Origin: Methanocorpusculum sp.
Lineage (GTDB): Archaea; Halobacteriota; Methanomicrobia; Methanomicrobiales; Methanocorpusculaceae
Length of the DNA: 64,000 nt
Reading direction: 5' to 3'
NCBI GenBank assembly: GCA_017387505.1
Contig: JAFOFB010000001.1
Location: 62,001 to 126,000 of the forward strand
The position numbers and the translations under genes are program-made. The notes beneath the pieces are model-generated. The model was not told the DNA's origin and made no database searches. It saw only the letters and a program-made list of their open reading frames with translations. Shown here one piece after another: positions 25,254-34,386 of this stretch. Each line of letters starts with the position of its first letter. Within the stretch, counting starts at the first letter, position 1.

Positions 25254-26242
25254 TCAAAAAATCCCTTCAATCTTTCGTCCACACTTAGCACAGCACCCAT
25301 CCTTCACACCTGGCATCCTGCACACATAACCCGTCCTGAAAAGCAAACGCTCCTCACACTCAGGACAATATGTAGTACTGCCTTCAACATGCATCACATT
25401 ACCAACATACGGATAATAAAGCCCTGCCTCCTTTGCCATCCGAAAAACCACATCAACATCATCACGTGTTGCAGCACGAATGTCTGTCATCTCATACATA
25501 GGAGTAAAAGCAGTGAAATGATGAGGCACAGCAACCCCCAGGTTTTCAACCTCCCATGAAAGCATCGAAGAAATTTCATCCTTCGAATCATTCAGACCAG
25601 GAATAATCAAAGTCACAAGCTCCAGATGCCTCTTCAGCTCAGACACGAGCATTACAGCATCCAGAACATGAGAAATCTTAGCCCCTCCGCAGACTGAATT
25701 GTAAAACGAATCAGAAAACGCCTTCAAATCCACACGAAAAGCATCCATGTATGGAGCAATCTCGCGTATGGCATCCTCAGTCATATACCCGTTTGTAATA
25801 ACAGCAGTCTTTAACCCCTCATCTTTTGCAAGCTTTGAGACATCATACATGAACTCATAAAACACAGTCGGCTCATTGTAAGTAAAAGAAATACTCTTCG
25901 CCCCGGACTGCAAAGCAGCAAACACAATATCTTCAGGCTCAGCACAAACAGCATCATGCCTGAACTCCTGAGACAAAGTATAATTCTGGCAATGCAGACA
26001 CGTAAAATTACAACCGAAACTGCTGACTGACACAGTCTGCGTTGCAGGCAGAAAATGATTAAGAGGCTTTTTTCTACAGGGTCGAGCCCGCAGGCTGTAA
26101 CCTTTCCGTAGGTCAAAGTCAAAAGATTACCTGAAACATTCTCGCGGACATTACAAAAACCCCGCTTTCCATTCGGAATAACACATCGTCTTGCACAAAG
26201 ATTGCAAGTCTCAGTTAAAGAATCAAACAGGCGTGCCTGCAT
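25254..26242 (-). pseudogene. amrS: AmmeMemoRadiSam system radical SAM enzyme, frameshifted
   Basis: Two frames together make a protein of about 329 residues. The first (from 26242) begins MQARLFDSLTETCNLCARRC, a zinc- or cluster-binding N-terminus, and breaks after GLDPVEK. The second (to 25254) has GCNFTCLHCQNYTL, the radical SAM C-x3-C-x2-C motif, then ISFTYNEPTVFYEF, AFRVDLKAFSD and a cysteine-rich tail (CPECEERL, CCAKCGRK). The frames join if the six-base run at 26068-26073 (A6 in the transcript) had one more base, restoring VEKKPLNHFLPATQ. The family is conserved and usually intact, so sequencing error or slippage at the A-run is as likely as true decay. Confidence 0.85.
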
Positions 26243-26265
26243 AAAAAGAGTATTTGGAAGAGAAT

Positions 26266-26970
26266 TTATTCAGTCTTCTCTTCTGCTGCCGGCTCTTCGA
26301 CTGCCTTCGGGCGTGGGAAAGACTCAACGAACTTGACAGACTCTGCTGCCGGGAAGAGCTCGAGTGCTTCCTGCATGATAAGGTACTGGGTCATGAACCA
26401 GTTCTGGTTGTACATTGCAATCATGGTCGGGACTTCGACGGAGACAAAGTTCTCGTGCTTGGTTCCAATCTTCATGTCGCGGCCGGTGATGAGCTTGATA
26501 GTACCTGCAAGGCACTCTGCTGCATCGGTGACTTCCTCAATGATAGTGAAGGTGTAGACAACTTCCTGTCCTGCAAGCGGGTGGTTGAAGTCGACGATGT
26601 ATCTGTTTCCGATCTTCTGAACGACAACACCTTCGCGTCCCTCAACGGTTAAGCGCTCGAAGAGTTCCGGCTTGTGGTCGAATGCCTTCTTGTCGACTGC
26701 CTTCATCTCTTCTGCCTTGTGCTCACCGAATGCCTTCTCTGCCGGAAGGGTGATGGTGTATTCCTGACCGATTTCCTTGCCTGCAAGTTCCTCATCGAGT
26801 CCCTTTAAGAGTCTGCCTGCGCCAACCTTAACGATTGCCGGAGTGTACTCGAAGTTCTCGCGGAAGATGTTTGCATTCTTTGCAGCCTCTGCATCGGTGG
26901 TGTCGAATGCGACGCCGTTGATGGTACCGGTGTAGTTGAGTTTGATATATGTGCCGTTTTCGATAGCCAT
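26266..26970 (-). CDS. FKBP-type peptidyl-prolyl isomerase, long archaeal form
   Basis: A 234-residue protein. The N-terminal FKBP domain reads YIKLNYTGTINGVAFDTT, and an inserted IF domain carries AFGEHKAEEMKAVDKKAF. FNHPLAGQEVVYTFTI near 130 is the SlyD-like signature. A further C-terminal region (160-220) is typical of long methanogen FKBPs that act as both chaperone and proline isomerase. The very end is acidic and Glu-rich (EEPAAEEKTE). It is cytoplasmic, with no signal peptide, and stands 23 bases upstream of amrS on the same strand. Confidence 0.9.
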   Translation of the reverse strand: MAIENGTYIKLNYTGTINGVAFDTTDAEAAKNANIFRENFEYTPAIVKVGAGRLLKGLDEELAGKEIGQEYTITLPAEKAFGEHKAEEMKAVDKKAFDHKPELFERLTVEGREGVVVQKIGNRYIVDFNHPLAGQEVVYTFTIIEEVTDAAECLAGTIKLITGRDMKIGTKHENFVSVEVPTMIAMYNQNWFMTQYLIMQEALELFPAAESVKFVESFPRPKAVEEPAAEEKTE

Positions 26971-27149
26971 ACGAATTCCTTATTATATGGTCGTTCTAAG
27001 TTTATAATCTCTGTTACATGTTGCGGCAAAAAAAAGATAGAAAGAACTATAGACAGAGAAATGGTTCCGCACCAAAACATCCATACAGAAAATCAGATAT
27101 TTGGAGATGGAGATGAGCCGACAGAAGCAGCACGGAACCAGTATAATTA

Positions 27150-27620
27150 TTGGCACAGGTTCGAACAGCAGGCTTTGATGTACTAAGTCTCTACCGCACG
27201 TCTTTTCCAAAAGAGGAGAGGTTTCCGTTTTTATTCCTGCATGCAATAAAACTCAGGCGTTCCTGCAAATTTCTATCTTACTGCAAAAACGGATGCCTTG
27301 CAGGTATGTCCTTCACAGTCGAAGGACCAGACATGGATGAGAATGCAGACAATGCAGATGAGAGAAGAAGACGGTTTGCATTCTACGAAAGAAACGGTTT
27401 TTATGATACAGGATATCTTCTGCGGGACACTCAGATGACTTATACAGTTCTTTCAACTGCAAAGGATTTCAAACCTGATGTATATTATGAAACTCTAAAA
27501 GGACTTCACCCAAGCGGTGTCGGCGTGCCTGAAATTCTTAAAAAAATAGTTTTGGTCAAAGAGACGCATCAGACAAATGGATGTGGACTACTTTCCATTG
27601 GTGTCTGCGTTTTTCTCTAA
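27150..27620 (+). pseudogene. Decayed GNAT acetyltransferase (internal deletion)
   Basis: The frame starts only at a TTG and shows both ends of a GNAT enzyme but not its middle. LYRTSFPKEERFPF near the start and DENADNADERRRRFAFYERNGFYDTGYLL later are typical. The segment between (about 50-60 residues, holding the acetyl-CoA loop) is missing and replaced by CKNGCLAGMSFTVEGPDM. After VPEILKK, where such proteins end, the frame reads on into the antisense of the next gene. I take it as a non-functional remnant. A 7-base inverted repeat (GGTTCCG 27063-27069, CGGAACC 27133-27139) lies upstream. Confidence 0.6.
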
Positions 27621-27909
27621 ATACTGCACTAAAGTGCATTACTTCATTTTTCCTTCTAATCGTTCCGTAACTCCACCCTACATGTCCGTCAGCCTTTACT
27701 GAATACTTTGACAGTACAAACCGCTCTGGTTCATATATGCGGAAGAATGCGGATCTTCCATACAAATCAAGTTCATGAATGTGAATATCAACATCCCTGG
27801 ATATAATATCCTGAAGTTTTGGGATGTCAGCTATTTCATAAGCATTCAGCAGGCTTAGGAGTGTCTGAGAAATCTCCTCTTCTGATCGAACAGGGGGTTT
27901 CATAATCAT
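27556..27909 (-). CDS. SnoaL/NTF2-like small protein
   Basis: About 117 residues, using the ATG at 27909 (MIMKPPVRSEEEIS); a second ATG two codons later is possible. RSEEEISQTLLSLLNAYEIADIPKLQDIISRDVDIHIHEL is the helical start of an NTF2-like cone fold, and the sequence ends in strands like YGTIRRKNEVMHFSAVF and WKVVHIHLSD. Such domains can be enzymes or ligand binders; no active residues can be named. The 3' end overlaps the decayed GNAT on the other strand. Confidence 0.65.
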   Translation of the reverse strand: MIMKPPVRSEEEISQTLLSLLNAYEIADIPKLQDIISRDVDIHIHELDLYGRSAFFRIYEPERFVLSKYSVKADGHVGWSYGTIRRKNEVMHFSAVFREKRRHQWKVVHIHLSDASL

Positions 27910-28083
27910 AGTTGATGTGAGATAATCTGTCGGTTCAGATAATAATAGTAATTGTAGAGGCAATAAATGTATGAATAACACCCACATTTAACTAACATAT
28001 AGAGTAATACATGGAATGATGACAAAAACAAAAGTGTACATGAAAATTATGTTACATGTACACCCCATAAAGGCGCGTATAAA

Positions 28084-29496
28084 TTATTCTGTATGATCTC
28101 GTACAATAAGAGACAGAATAACTCCTGCAACAGATATGACGGCTCCAATAATCATTGCCAGGTGGAATCCATAGAGGAAAACATCTGTTGGAAGTTCCGC
28201 AAATGAGATGACATGCCCGCCACTGCTTGTAAGCAGAGTAAATATTGCAGCATAGAGAGCAGTTCCAAGAACTCCTCCTCCGTAAACGCATGTCATCATA
28301 ATAGTAGAGCCGAGTTCTTTATCTCCTTTTGGCATTACCTCAACTATTTTGCCGGGTCCAGGACCGCTTATTGCGGCAATCGAAAATCCCATGAGAATCA
28401 GGGCTGTGATTAACGGAATAGCCCCGAACTCCGGAACAATTACCGAGTAGATAAGACTGATTACAACAAGCATAGCAGAAGATGCAGCCATAAACCACCT
28501 GCGTCCGCCAACATTGTCTGAGATTCTGCTTGCCGGAATACTTGCAACCGCTGTTACAAGAGGAGGGATTAAGAGATAAATTCCGGAAACCAGAGAATCT
28601 ACTCCTGCCGCGTTTGTCAGATAGAATGGAATCAGATACAGCAGACCGCAGTATATGACCTGCACAATAAGGAAGGCTGAGATTACTGCATTTACTTTAA
28701 AGTACTTGAACACTCTGATGTTAATCAAAGGACGCGGGGTTTTTAGCTCGTAAACGCAGAGAAGAACAGCTGACACAATACAGACAGCAAGAATTCCGAT
28801 AATCAGAGGACTTGAAAGACCTGCATGCGGGAAGCGTTCAAGAACATAAGTTCCGCATGCCATAGCCGCGAAGAGAAGAACCGAACCAATCCAGTCGAAA
28901 GGTTCAGAGTTTACAGTATCTCCTTTCGGGATGACCTTTAAGCAGTAGAGAACTGCAAAAATTCCAATCGGGATGTTGATGAAGAAAATCCAGTTCCAGG
29001 AAAGGAAGTGTGTTAAAACTCCACCGATAGCAGGCCCTGCCGCAAATCCGACTGATGTTGCCGCAGTCAGCACTCCAAATGACAGGCCGATGATTTCTCT
29101 TGGCATGAACTTTACGCAGATGATTGGAGCACAGGCAATAATCATCGAAGCCCCAAGTCCCTGAACTCCGCGTGCGAAGATAAGCATAGGAAGAGACACT
29201 GAAAAACCGCAGGCAATAGATGATATTGTAAACAGAGCAAAGCCTGTAATCAACGTCTTTTTGATGTGCCCTCTTGATGCAATGTTTCCGAAGATGAGAA
29301 TCGTTCCGGCAACCATCAAGAGGTAGATGATAACAATCCAGGAAACAGATCCGGTGTCAGCTCCGAAATCCGAGGCGATTATTGGAAGAGCGATATTTAC
29401 AATAGAACCGTCAAGGCCGTCCATCAGACCGCCTAAGGCAACAGCTATAAGGAGGAGAATGGAGTGTTTATTTATTTTTGAGTTTTCTGTATTCAT
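28084..29496 (-). CDS. MFS drug-type efflux transporter (DHA2/EmrB-QacA family)
   Basis: A 470-residue polytopic protein with about 14 helices. LDGSIVNIALPIIASDF near residue 28 is motif D1 of the 14-helix drug:H+ antiporters. ARGVQGLGASMIIACAPII is motif B, and VGFAAGPAIGGVL is motif C, the antiporter signature. It should export a toxic or unwanted compound; the substrate is unknown. It overlaps the upstream small membrane protein by four bases, so the two are co-transcribed. Confidence 0.9.
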   Translation of the reverse strand: MNTENSKINKHSILLLIAVALGGLMDGLDGSIVNIALPIIASDFGADTGSVSWIVIIYLLMVAGTILIFGNIASRGHIKKTLITGFALFTISSIACGFSVSLPMLIFARGVQGLGASMIIACAPIICVKFMPREIIGLSFGVLTAATSVGFAAGPAIGGVLTHFLSWNWIFFINIPIGIFAVLYCLKVIPKGDTVNSEPFDWIGSVLLFAAMACGTYVLERFPHAGLSSPLIIGILAVCIVSAVLLCVYELKTPRPLINIRVFKYFKVNAVISAFLIVQVIYCGLLYLIPFYLTNAAGVDSLVSGIYLLIPPLVTAVASIPASRISDNVGGRRWFMAASSAMLVVISLIYSVIVPEFGAIPLITALILMGFSIAAISGPGPGKIVEVMPKGDKELGSTIMMTCVYGGGVLGTALYAAIFTLLTSSGGHVISFAELPTDVFLYGFHLAMIIGAVISVAGVILSLIVRDHTE

Positions 29497-29777
29497 TCTG
29501 TCTTTTTTCTAAACCCGGTAACCGTAGCGTAGATGATAGACACGGGAAGAGCAATTGGAAGATAAATAATTCCAATACTCCATATGAGAAGAACTGCAAC
29601 ATCAAGTAAATCACCGACAAGCCCGTTCAATGAATATACAAGAGCGAGAACTCCAAAGACCACAAGTCCTAAAATGAACCAGAAAGGTTTTTGGAGGCAG
29701 TAGTAAAACCGCTCGTTCCAGTTCATATCATCTAAAGTTGCCCCTTCGCGTAATCTCGGCACCGGATTTAATCCCAT
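29493..29777 (-). CDS. Small membrane protein upstream of the MFS transporter
   Basis: A 94-residue protein with a polar, cytoplasmic N-terminus (VPRLREGATLDDMNWNERFYY) and two hydrophobic helices (about 33-50 and 56-80), ending in a basic GFRKKTE. It overlaps the MFS gene start by four bases. I do not recognise the family. It could be an accessory subunit of the transporter, but that is inference from the arrangement. Confidence 0.6.
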   Translation of the reverse strand: MGLNPVPRLREGATLDDMNWNERFYYCLQKPFWFILGLVVFGVLALVYSLNGLVGDLLDVAVLLIWSIGIIYLPIALPVSIIYATVTGFRKKTE

Positions 29778-29844
29778 AGTACTTACTTATACGCTTCCCT
29801 CACAAAAGAGGCTTATGCAAATACATTCAATATATTAGATAACT

Positions 29845-32604
29845 GTGCCTCACGAATACAGACCTCCAAAATACCGGCAGAAAAAAAGAAAGCCGGAACA
29901 TAAAAAAACAGAGCGAAAAGAAAAGCCGAAGTCCTTAGGACTTGAGGTTACAAGAAAGGACAGCATCAGAGCAAAACTCATGAAACAGCTCTACTGGTGT
30001 CCTGTATGTAACATACCGCTTTTAGCAAAAACATGTGCCTGCAAGACAGAGTCGATAAAAATCGACCTCCAGCAGCCGTACGACGTACGCCCTGCATTAA
30101 AAGGAGATTATGAATTAATCAGAAACCTGATTCAGGAACGTTTCGGAGAAAAAGTCACCCTTCCAAACATCCTTGTCTTAAACAAGGCAGGCGGAATGGA
30201 CAGAAATGACTTAATCATAGCAAACGGAGTACGCTTTGCATGGCTCAGCTTTGACCAGTCCAGAAGACGTTTCTCACTCGATATCGAAGCAGAGGCTCTT
30301 CCATGGCTTATCGGAAAAGCCGACCGCGGAATTGTAAGATTAGAGGACGCTGCAGTCTCTGTCCCTGAAGGAAGACTTGGAGGCAAAAAGATTGCCGTAA
30401 AACCGCAGGCAATAGAAGACGGCGTTGTTATTGTCCGCTACAAATCAAAGTACGGAACAGGAATTCTTAAAGGAGAATCCTTAAAGATTAAGGAACTTGG
30501 AGCAGTCGAGCCTGCAAAACAGCTTCCAAACCCGACATGGAATGACGCAGTCGCCAAAAATGCGTTCCACTTAAAGAATATGGAACGTACCGCAGTACGC
30601 GAGATTCGCCAGAATTTAAGCCTTAAGCCTACCATTAACTGTTCCTTCTCCGGCGGAAAAGACAGCACAGCAGTCTGGCACATCGCACAGAAAGCCGGAG
30701 TTGAGAAGGCATTCTTTATCGACACCGGACTTGAGTTCCCAGAGACCATTGAGTTTGTAAAAGCTCAAAACGTCGAGTTCATAAGCAAAGCAGGAAACTT
30801 CTGGCAGGCTGTGGAAAAAGCAGGACCGCCTGCAAAAGACCACCGCTGGTGCTGTAAACTCTTAAAACTCAACCCGTTAAAGGTTCACTTAAACGAAACC
30901 GGTGAATGCTTAACCGTTCAGGGTAACCGCTGGTACGAGTCATGGAACAGAGCAGAGCTCGAAGCTGTAACCCAGAATCCAAACAACCCATTACAGCTCA
31001 ACATCTCTCCGATTCGTTCATGGAGAGCACTTGATGTCTTCTTCTATCTCTGGTTAAAAGAAGTTCCGTACAACCCGCTTTACGAGATGGGATACGAGAG
31101 AATCGGATGCTACTTATGTCCTGCAATGCTCGAAGCAGAACAGGAGAACATGCATAAAACCCATCCTGAGATGGCAAAAAGATGGGACGATTTCTTAAAC
31201 CGCTGGGCAGCTGACCGTGGTCTTCCTGAAGAGTTTATCTCATGGGGACTTTGGAGATGGAAGGAGCTTCCGCCGAAGATGAAGGAGCTTGTCCGCGAGA
31301 AGGGTCTTGATTTAACAGAAAAACCTGTGAAAAGAAGTACTCCTGCATCCGTTGCCCATTTGATGCCTGAACACCAGAGAGAGAATCTGGTCGATGACAC
31401 CGTACCGGAAGTTCCGGCAATCAAAGAGATTGATGTCGAAAAGGTCAGAGCAGATTTCCCGATGATAGGGGATATCATCTACATGGACAACGGAGCTACA
31501 TCGTTTTCGCCAAACCAGGTAATCTCAGCAGTTTCAGAGTTTGACCAGAACTTTAGAGCAAATGTTGGCCGCGGTATTCACAGACTTTCAAAGATTGCAA
31601 CCCAGAAGTACTGGCATGCCCACCAGAAGGTTGCAAAGTTCATCAACGGAGAGGAGGGAACTGTTGTCTTTACCAAGAACTCGACCGAGGCGTTAAACAT
31701 CGTAGCCAAAGGTTTCCCGTTCAACGAGGGTGACACTGTTGTCTTAACACAGCTCGAACATCACTCAAACATTCTTCCGTGGCGTGCATTAAAGGGTGTA
31801 AACATCAGGATTGTAAAAATCAAAGATGACTTTACTCTCGATATGGATGAGTTAAAACGCATCTTAGAAGAGGACAAAACTGTTCGCCTCGTCACTGTCA
31901 CCCATGCATCAAACGTCACAGGAACTGTAAACCCGGTTGAAGAGATTGGAAAACTCTGTCGCAAGGCAGGAGTTTCTTTCTGTATTGACGGAGCACAGGC
32001 AGTCCCTCACATGAAAGTCGATGTGGAAAAAATCTGTGCCGACTACTACATCTTCTCAGGACACAAGATGTTTGGTCCGACCGGAACCGGTGTTCTCTGG
32101 ATGCGTGAGGAAAACCTCGAGCCGCTGATTCTTGGAGGCGGCATGGTTGAGAGTGTATCAGACGATTCTTATGTGCCGGCAAAAGGATATGCTAAGTACG
32201 AGTCTGGAACTCCAAACATCTCCGGCGGAATAGGTCTTGCGGCAGCTGTTGACTACCTCGAAGCTCTTGGAATGGATGCAGTCCATGCCCGCGAAAAGAA
32301 ACTGACCGATCTCTTAATCGAAGGTCTCGAAAAGATTGAAGGCGTTGAGCTTTTCGCATGCAAAGACGCCAATTCCCGCGTTGGAGCTGTCTCGTTTAAT
32401 GTATCGGGAGTTCACCCGCACGAGCTTTCCGCATGGCTTGATGAAGAACACGGAATCGCTGTAAGGTCCGGAATGCACTGTGCAGAACCGTTGATGAGAC
32501 GCCTTGGAGCATCCAATGGAACGGTTCGTGCTTCACTTTCATTCTACAACACTGAAAGCGAAGTAAATACGCTGGTCTCTGTTATTAGAGAACTGCTTGT
32601 ATAA
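29845..32604 (+). CDS. Fusion of PAPS-reductase-like and class V cysteine desulfurase domains
   Basis: A 919-residue protein. Residues 1-45 are very basic, followed by a zinc-ribbon-like WCPVCNIPLLAKTCAC (about 51-66) and a PUA-like region (150-215). The PAPS-reductase/ATP-pyrophosphatase domain spans about 260-480, with CSFSGGKDSTAVWH (PP-loop), KDHRWCCKLLK and GCYLCPAMLEAE. Residues 540-919 form a SufS-like cysteine desulfurase: YMDNGATSFSP, THASNVTGTVNPVEEIG, FSGHKMFGPTGTG (PLP lysine) and RSGMHCAEPLMRR (catalytic Cys). The combination suggests a sulfur donor fused to a thiolation or sulfur-reduction enzyme, perhaps acting on RNA. The GTG start is uncertain; the promoter lies very close. 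Confidence 0.88.
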   Translation: MPHEYRPPKYRQKKRKPEHKKTERKEKPKSLGLEVTRKDSIRAKLMKQLYWCPVCNIPLLAKTCACKTESIKIDLQQPYDVRPALKGDYELIRNLIQERFGEKVTLPNILVLNKAGGMDRNDLIIANGVRFAWLSFDQSRRRFSLDIEAEALPWLIGKADRGIVRLEDAAVSVPEGRLGGKKIAVKPQAIEDGVVIVRYKSKYGTGILKGESLKIKELGAVEPAKQLPNPTWNDAVAKNAFHLKNMERTAVREIRQNLSLKPTINCSFSGGKDSTAVWHIAQKAGVEKAFFIDTGLEFPETIEFVKAQNVEFISKAGNFWQAVEKAGPPAKDHRWCCKLLKLNPLKVHLNETGECLTVQGNRWYESWNRAELEAVTQNPNNPLQLNISPIRSWRALDVFFYLWLKEVPYNPLYEMGYERIGCYLCPAMLEAEQENMHKTHPEMAKRWDDFLNRWAADRGLPEEFISWGLWRWKELPPKMKELVREKGLDLTEKPVKRSTPASVAHLMPEHQRENLVDDTVPEVPAIKEIDVEKVRADFPMIGDIIYMDNGATSFSPNQVISAVSEFDQNFRANVGRGIHRLSKIATQKYWHAHQKVAKFINGEEGTVVFTKNSTEALNIVAKGFPFNEGDTVVLTQLEHHSNILPWRALKGVNIRIVKIKDDFTLDMDELKRILEEDKTVRLVTVTHASNVTGTVNPVEEIGKLCRKAGVSFCIDGAQAVPHMKVDVEKICADYYIFSGHKMFGPTGTGVLWMREENLEPLILGGGMVESVSDDSYVPAKGYAKYESGTPNISGGIGLAAAVDYLEALGMDAVHAREKKLTDLLIEGLEKIEGVELFACKDANSRVGAVSFNVSGVHPHELSAWLDEEHGIAVRSGMHCAEPLMRRLGASNGTVRASLSFYNTESEVNTLVSVIRELLV

Positions 32605-32616
32605 TATTGAGAAATA

Positions 32617-32647
32617 CAAGGACTCTATAGTTTTTATAGAATCCTTG
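32617..32647. promoter_or_regulatory. Inverted repeat over the promoter of the PhoU-like gene
   Basis: CAAGGA (32617-32622) pairs with TCCTTG (32642-32647) and TCTATA (32624-32629) with TATAGA (32635-32640), with one mismatch between and a GTTTT loop. The TATA-like TTTTATAG lies inside the right arm, about 25 bases before the ATG at 32662, implying a leaderless transcript. It can serve as an operator for the downstream regulator or as a terminator for the upstream gene. Confidence 0.5.
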
Positions 32648-32661
32648 CATAATACTATTTT

Positions 32662-33666
32662 ATGGAAATCAGAAAGATTCAGGTGACCGGTGGGTCGTCA
32701 TATGTTCTTTCTCTGCCGAAGTCATGGATTCGCGAAAGAAACATCCAGAAAAACGATCCAATCGGTGTTGTGTCTCAGGCTGACGGCACTCTTCTTATCA
32801 CTCCAAATATCCAGTACGACAGAACAAACAAGGTCAAAGAATTTCCGTTAAAGGATTACCCTGACCCGCAAATGCTTCTCCGTTCATTAATCGGAGCATA
32901 CATCAGCGGATTTACCGTAATTAAGATTACATCCGCAGGACGCATTCCTCCAAAAGTTCGCCAGGTTGTCAGGAAATTTACCCAGATGACAATAGGTCAG
33001 GAAGTAGCAGAAGAGACAGACAACAGCATTACCTTAAAGGATATCTTAAATCCAAGCGAGATGCCTTTTGAAAATACAATCCGCCGTATGTATGTGATTG
33101 TAAAGGCAATGCATGAAGACGCAGTCTACGCCTTGGAGCAGGGAAAACGAGAGTTGGCCGAAGATGTTGCAGCCCGCGATACTGATATCGACCGCCTTCA
33201 CTGGCTTATTCACCGTCAGTTTTCGCTGATTATTGATAATCCTGCATTATCTCTTCGGATGAATATCACACCGAGCATGGCTTCGACGTATTATCAGATC
33301 TCACGCATCATTGAGCGTGTCGGAGACCACGCTGTTTTGATTGCTGAATCAGTTCTTGTCTTAATTGACAAAGGAATTGACCGTTCTCTTATCCAGAAGC
33401 TTTCAGGTCTTAATGCTGAGTCTCTTGATGTCTTCTATAGAAGTATTCAGGCTGTGTTTTCCGGAAGCATTGTCAAAGCAAATCAGATAATTACTGACGC
33501 TGACGAACTTGAACCTAAGTATCATCAGTTCGGAGATACAACACGCAAGATGAAAGCTCAGGAAGCAATTGCCGTGAATCAGATTGTTCAGAGTATGCAC
33601 AGAATTACAGAGTACAGTTCTGACATCGCAGAGATTCTGATTAACAGAATGGTTGCGGAAGATTAA
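32662..33666 (+). CDS. phoU: Phosphate uptake regulator, AbrB-PhoU fusion
   Basis: A 334-residue protein. Residues 1-50 form an AbrB/SpoVT-like DNA-binding swapped hairpin (RKIQVTGGSSYVLSLPKSWI). The rest contains two PhoU helical bundles, with AARDTDIDRLHWLI and RIIERVGDHAVLIAE in the first and HRITEYSSDIAEILIN in the second; these carry the E/D-rich metal motifs of PhoU. Archaeal proteins of this form are thought to sense phosphate status and regulate directly by DNA binding. It is alone on the plus strand with an inverted repeat over its promoter, so autoregulation is plausible. Confidence 0.88.
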   Translation: MEIRKIQVTGGSSYVLSLPKSWIRERNIQKNDPIGVVSQADGTLLITPNIQYDRTNKVKEFPLKDYPDPQMLLRSLIGAYISGFTVIKITSAGRIPPKVRQVVRKFTQMTIGQEVAEETDNSITLKDILNPSEMPFENTIRRMYVIVKAMHEDAVYALEQGKRELAEDVAARDTDIDRLHWLIHRQFSLIIDNPALSLRMNITPSMASTYYQISRIIERVGDHAVLIAESVLVLIDKGIDRSLIQKLSGLNAESLDVFYRSIQAVFSGSIVKANQIITDADELEPKYHQFGDTTRKMKAQEAIAVNQIVQSMHRITEYSSDIAEILINRMVAED

Positions 33667-33678
33667 AAAAAAGTAATT

Positions 33679-34386
33679 TTATTTTTTCGTATACGTCTTT
33701 CCCATATACTGGTGCTTATCAGAATCTCCGCCTTTGGCAACCACATAGAACCACTGGAATGCAGAGCGGAAAAGACCGAAATTGATATACCGTCTCATCG
33801 AGAATCCGACAATCATCTTCATATCAAGGTGAACCTTTCCGAAATGCTTCATACGCTTTGGAAGCTCCCAGTCATCTCCTGCATCACAGACGCGGTACAT
33901 TCCAGCCTCAATGAACTCCTTCTTTCTAAAAGCAGTGTTTACTCCAAGAGTTGCATAGAAAATACCAGTCTTTCCTCCAAGCCAGACAACTCTGTTGTAG
34001 AGGAAAACCTCAATCTTATGCTTTAATCCAGGCTCAAGAGGATAAATCGGACCATAGAAAGTGGAAGCCTCAGGGTGGTTCTTGAAATCGTTTACGATTG
34101 TCTCAAGCCAGGTACGCGGGAAGAAACAGTCTGCATCAGCTGTTACAATCCAGTCATACTTTGCTTCCATCACACCATCGTTCCTGGCACCTCCTACCTT
34201 CTTGCTTGTCTGAATGAAAACCTTGTCCGCATACTTTGCGGCAATTTCTCTGGTGTTGTCCTTGGAGTTTCCATCAACAACAATCACCTCATACTGGTCA
34301 CGCGGAAGTGTCTGGTCGCAGACACTCTTTAAACAGGCTTCGATTCCTTCACCTTCGTTAAATGCCGGGATAACAACTGAAATCAT
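33679..34386 (-). CDS. Glycosyltransferase family 2
   Basis: A 235-residue GT-A enzyme. MISVVIPAFNEGEGIEACLKS starts the nucleotide-sugar fold, VIVVDGNSKDNT follows, and TADADCFFPRTW near 85 holds the metal-binding DxD. AGDDWELPKRMKHFG near 175 is in the place of the catalytic ED motif. There is no clear membrane helix, so it is probably membrane-associated through a partner. It overlaps the FAD protein by four bases, and the pair suggests surface glycan or lipid-linked sugar synthesis. Confidence 0.85.
   Translation of the reverse strand: MISVVIPAFNEGEGIEACLKSVCDQTLPRDQYEVIVVDGNSKDNTREIAAKYADKVFIQTSKKVGGARNDGVMEAKYDWIVTADADCFFPRTWLETIVNDFKNHPEASTFYGPIYPLEPGLKHKIEVFLYNRVVWLGGKTGIFYATLGVNTAFRKKEFIEAGMYRVCDAGDDWELPKRMKHFGKVHLDMKMIVGFSMRRYINFGLFRSAFQWFYVVAKGGDSDKHQYMGKTYTKK

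Noticed and set aside
17372-25254. CRISPR array or transposase in the accessory island
   Set aside because: I looked for regularly spaced repeats and for DDE or serine/tyrosine recombinase motifs. None was found; only the inverted GxxExxY modules suggest mobility.
24971-25288. Plus-strand frame of 105 codons inside the right structured element
   Set aside because: Its sequence is compositionally odd (Arg, Gln, Ser rich) and it covers the conserved hairpins, which explain the sequence better. It has no counterpart in the left element.
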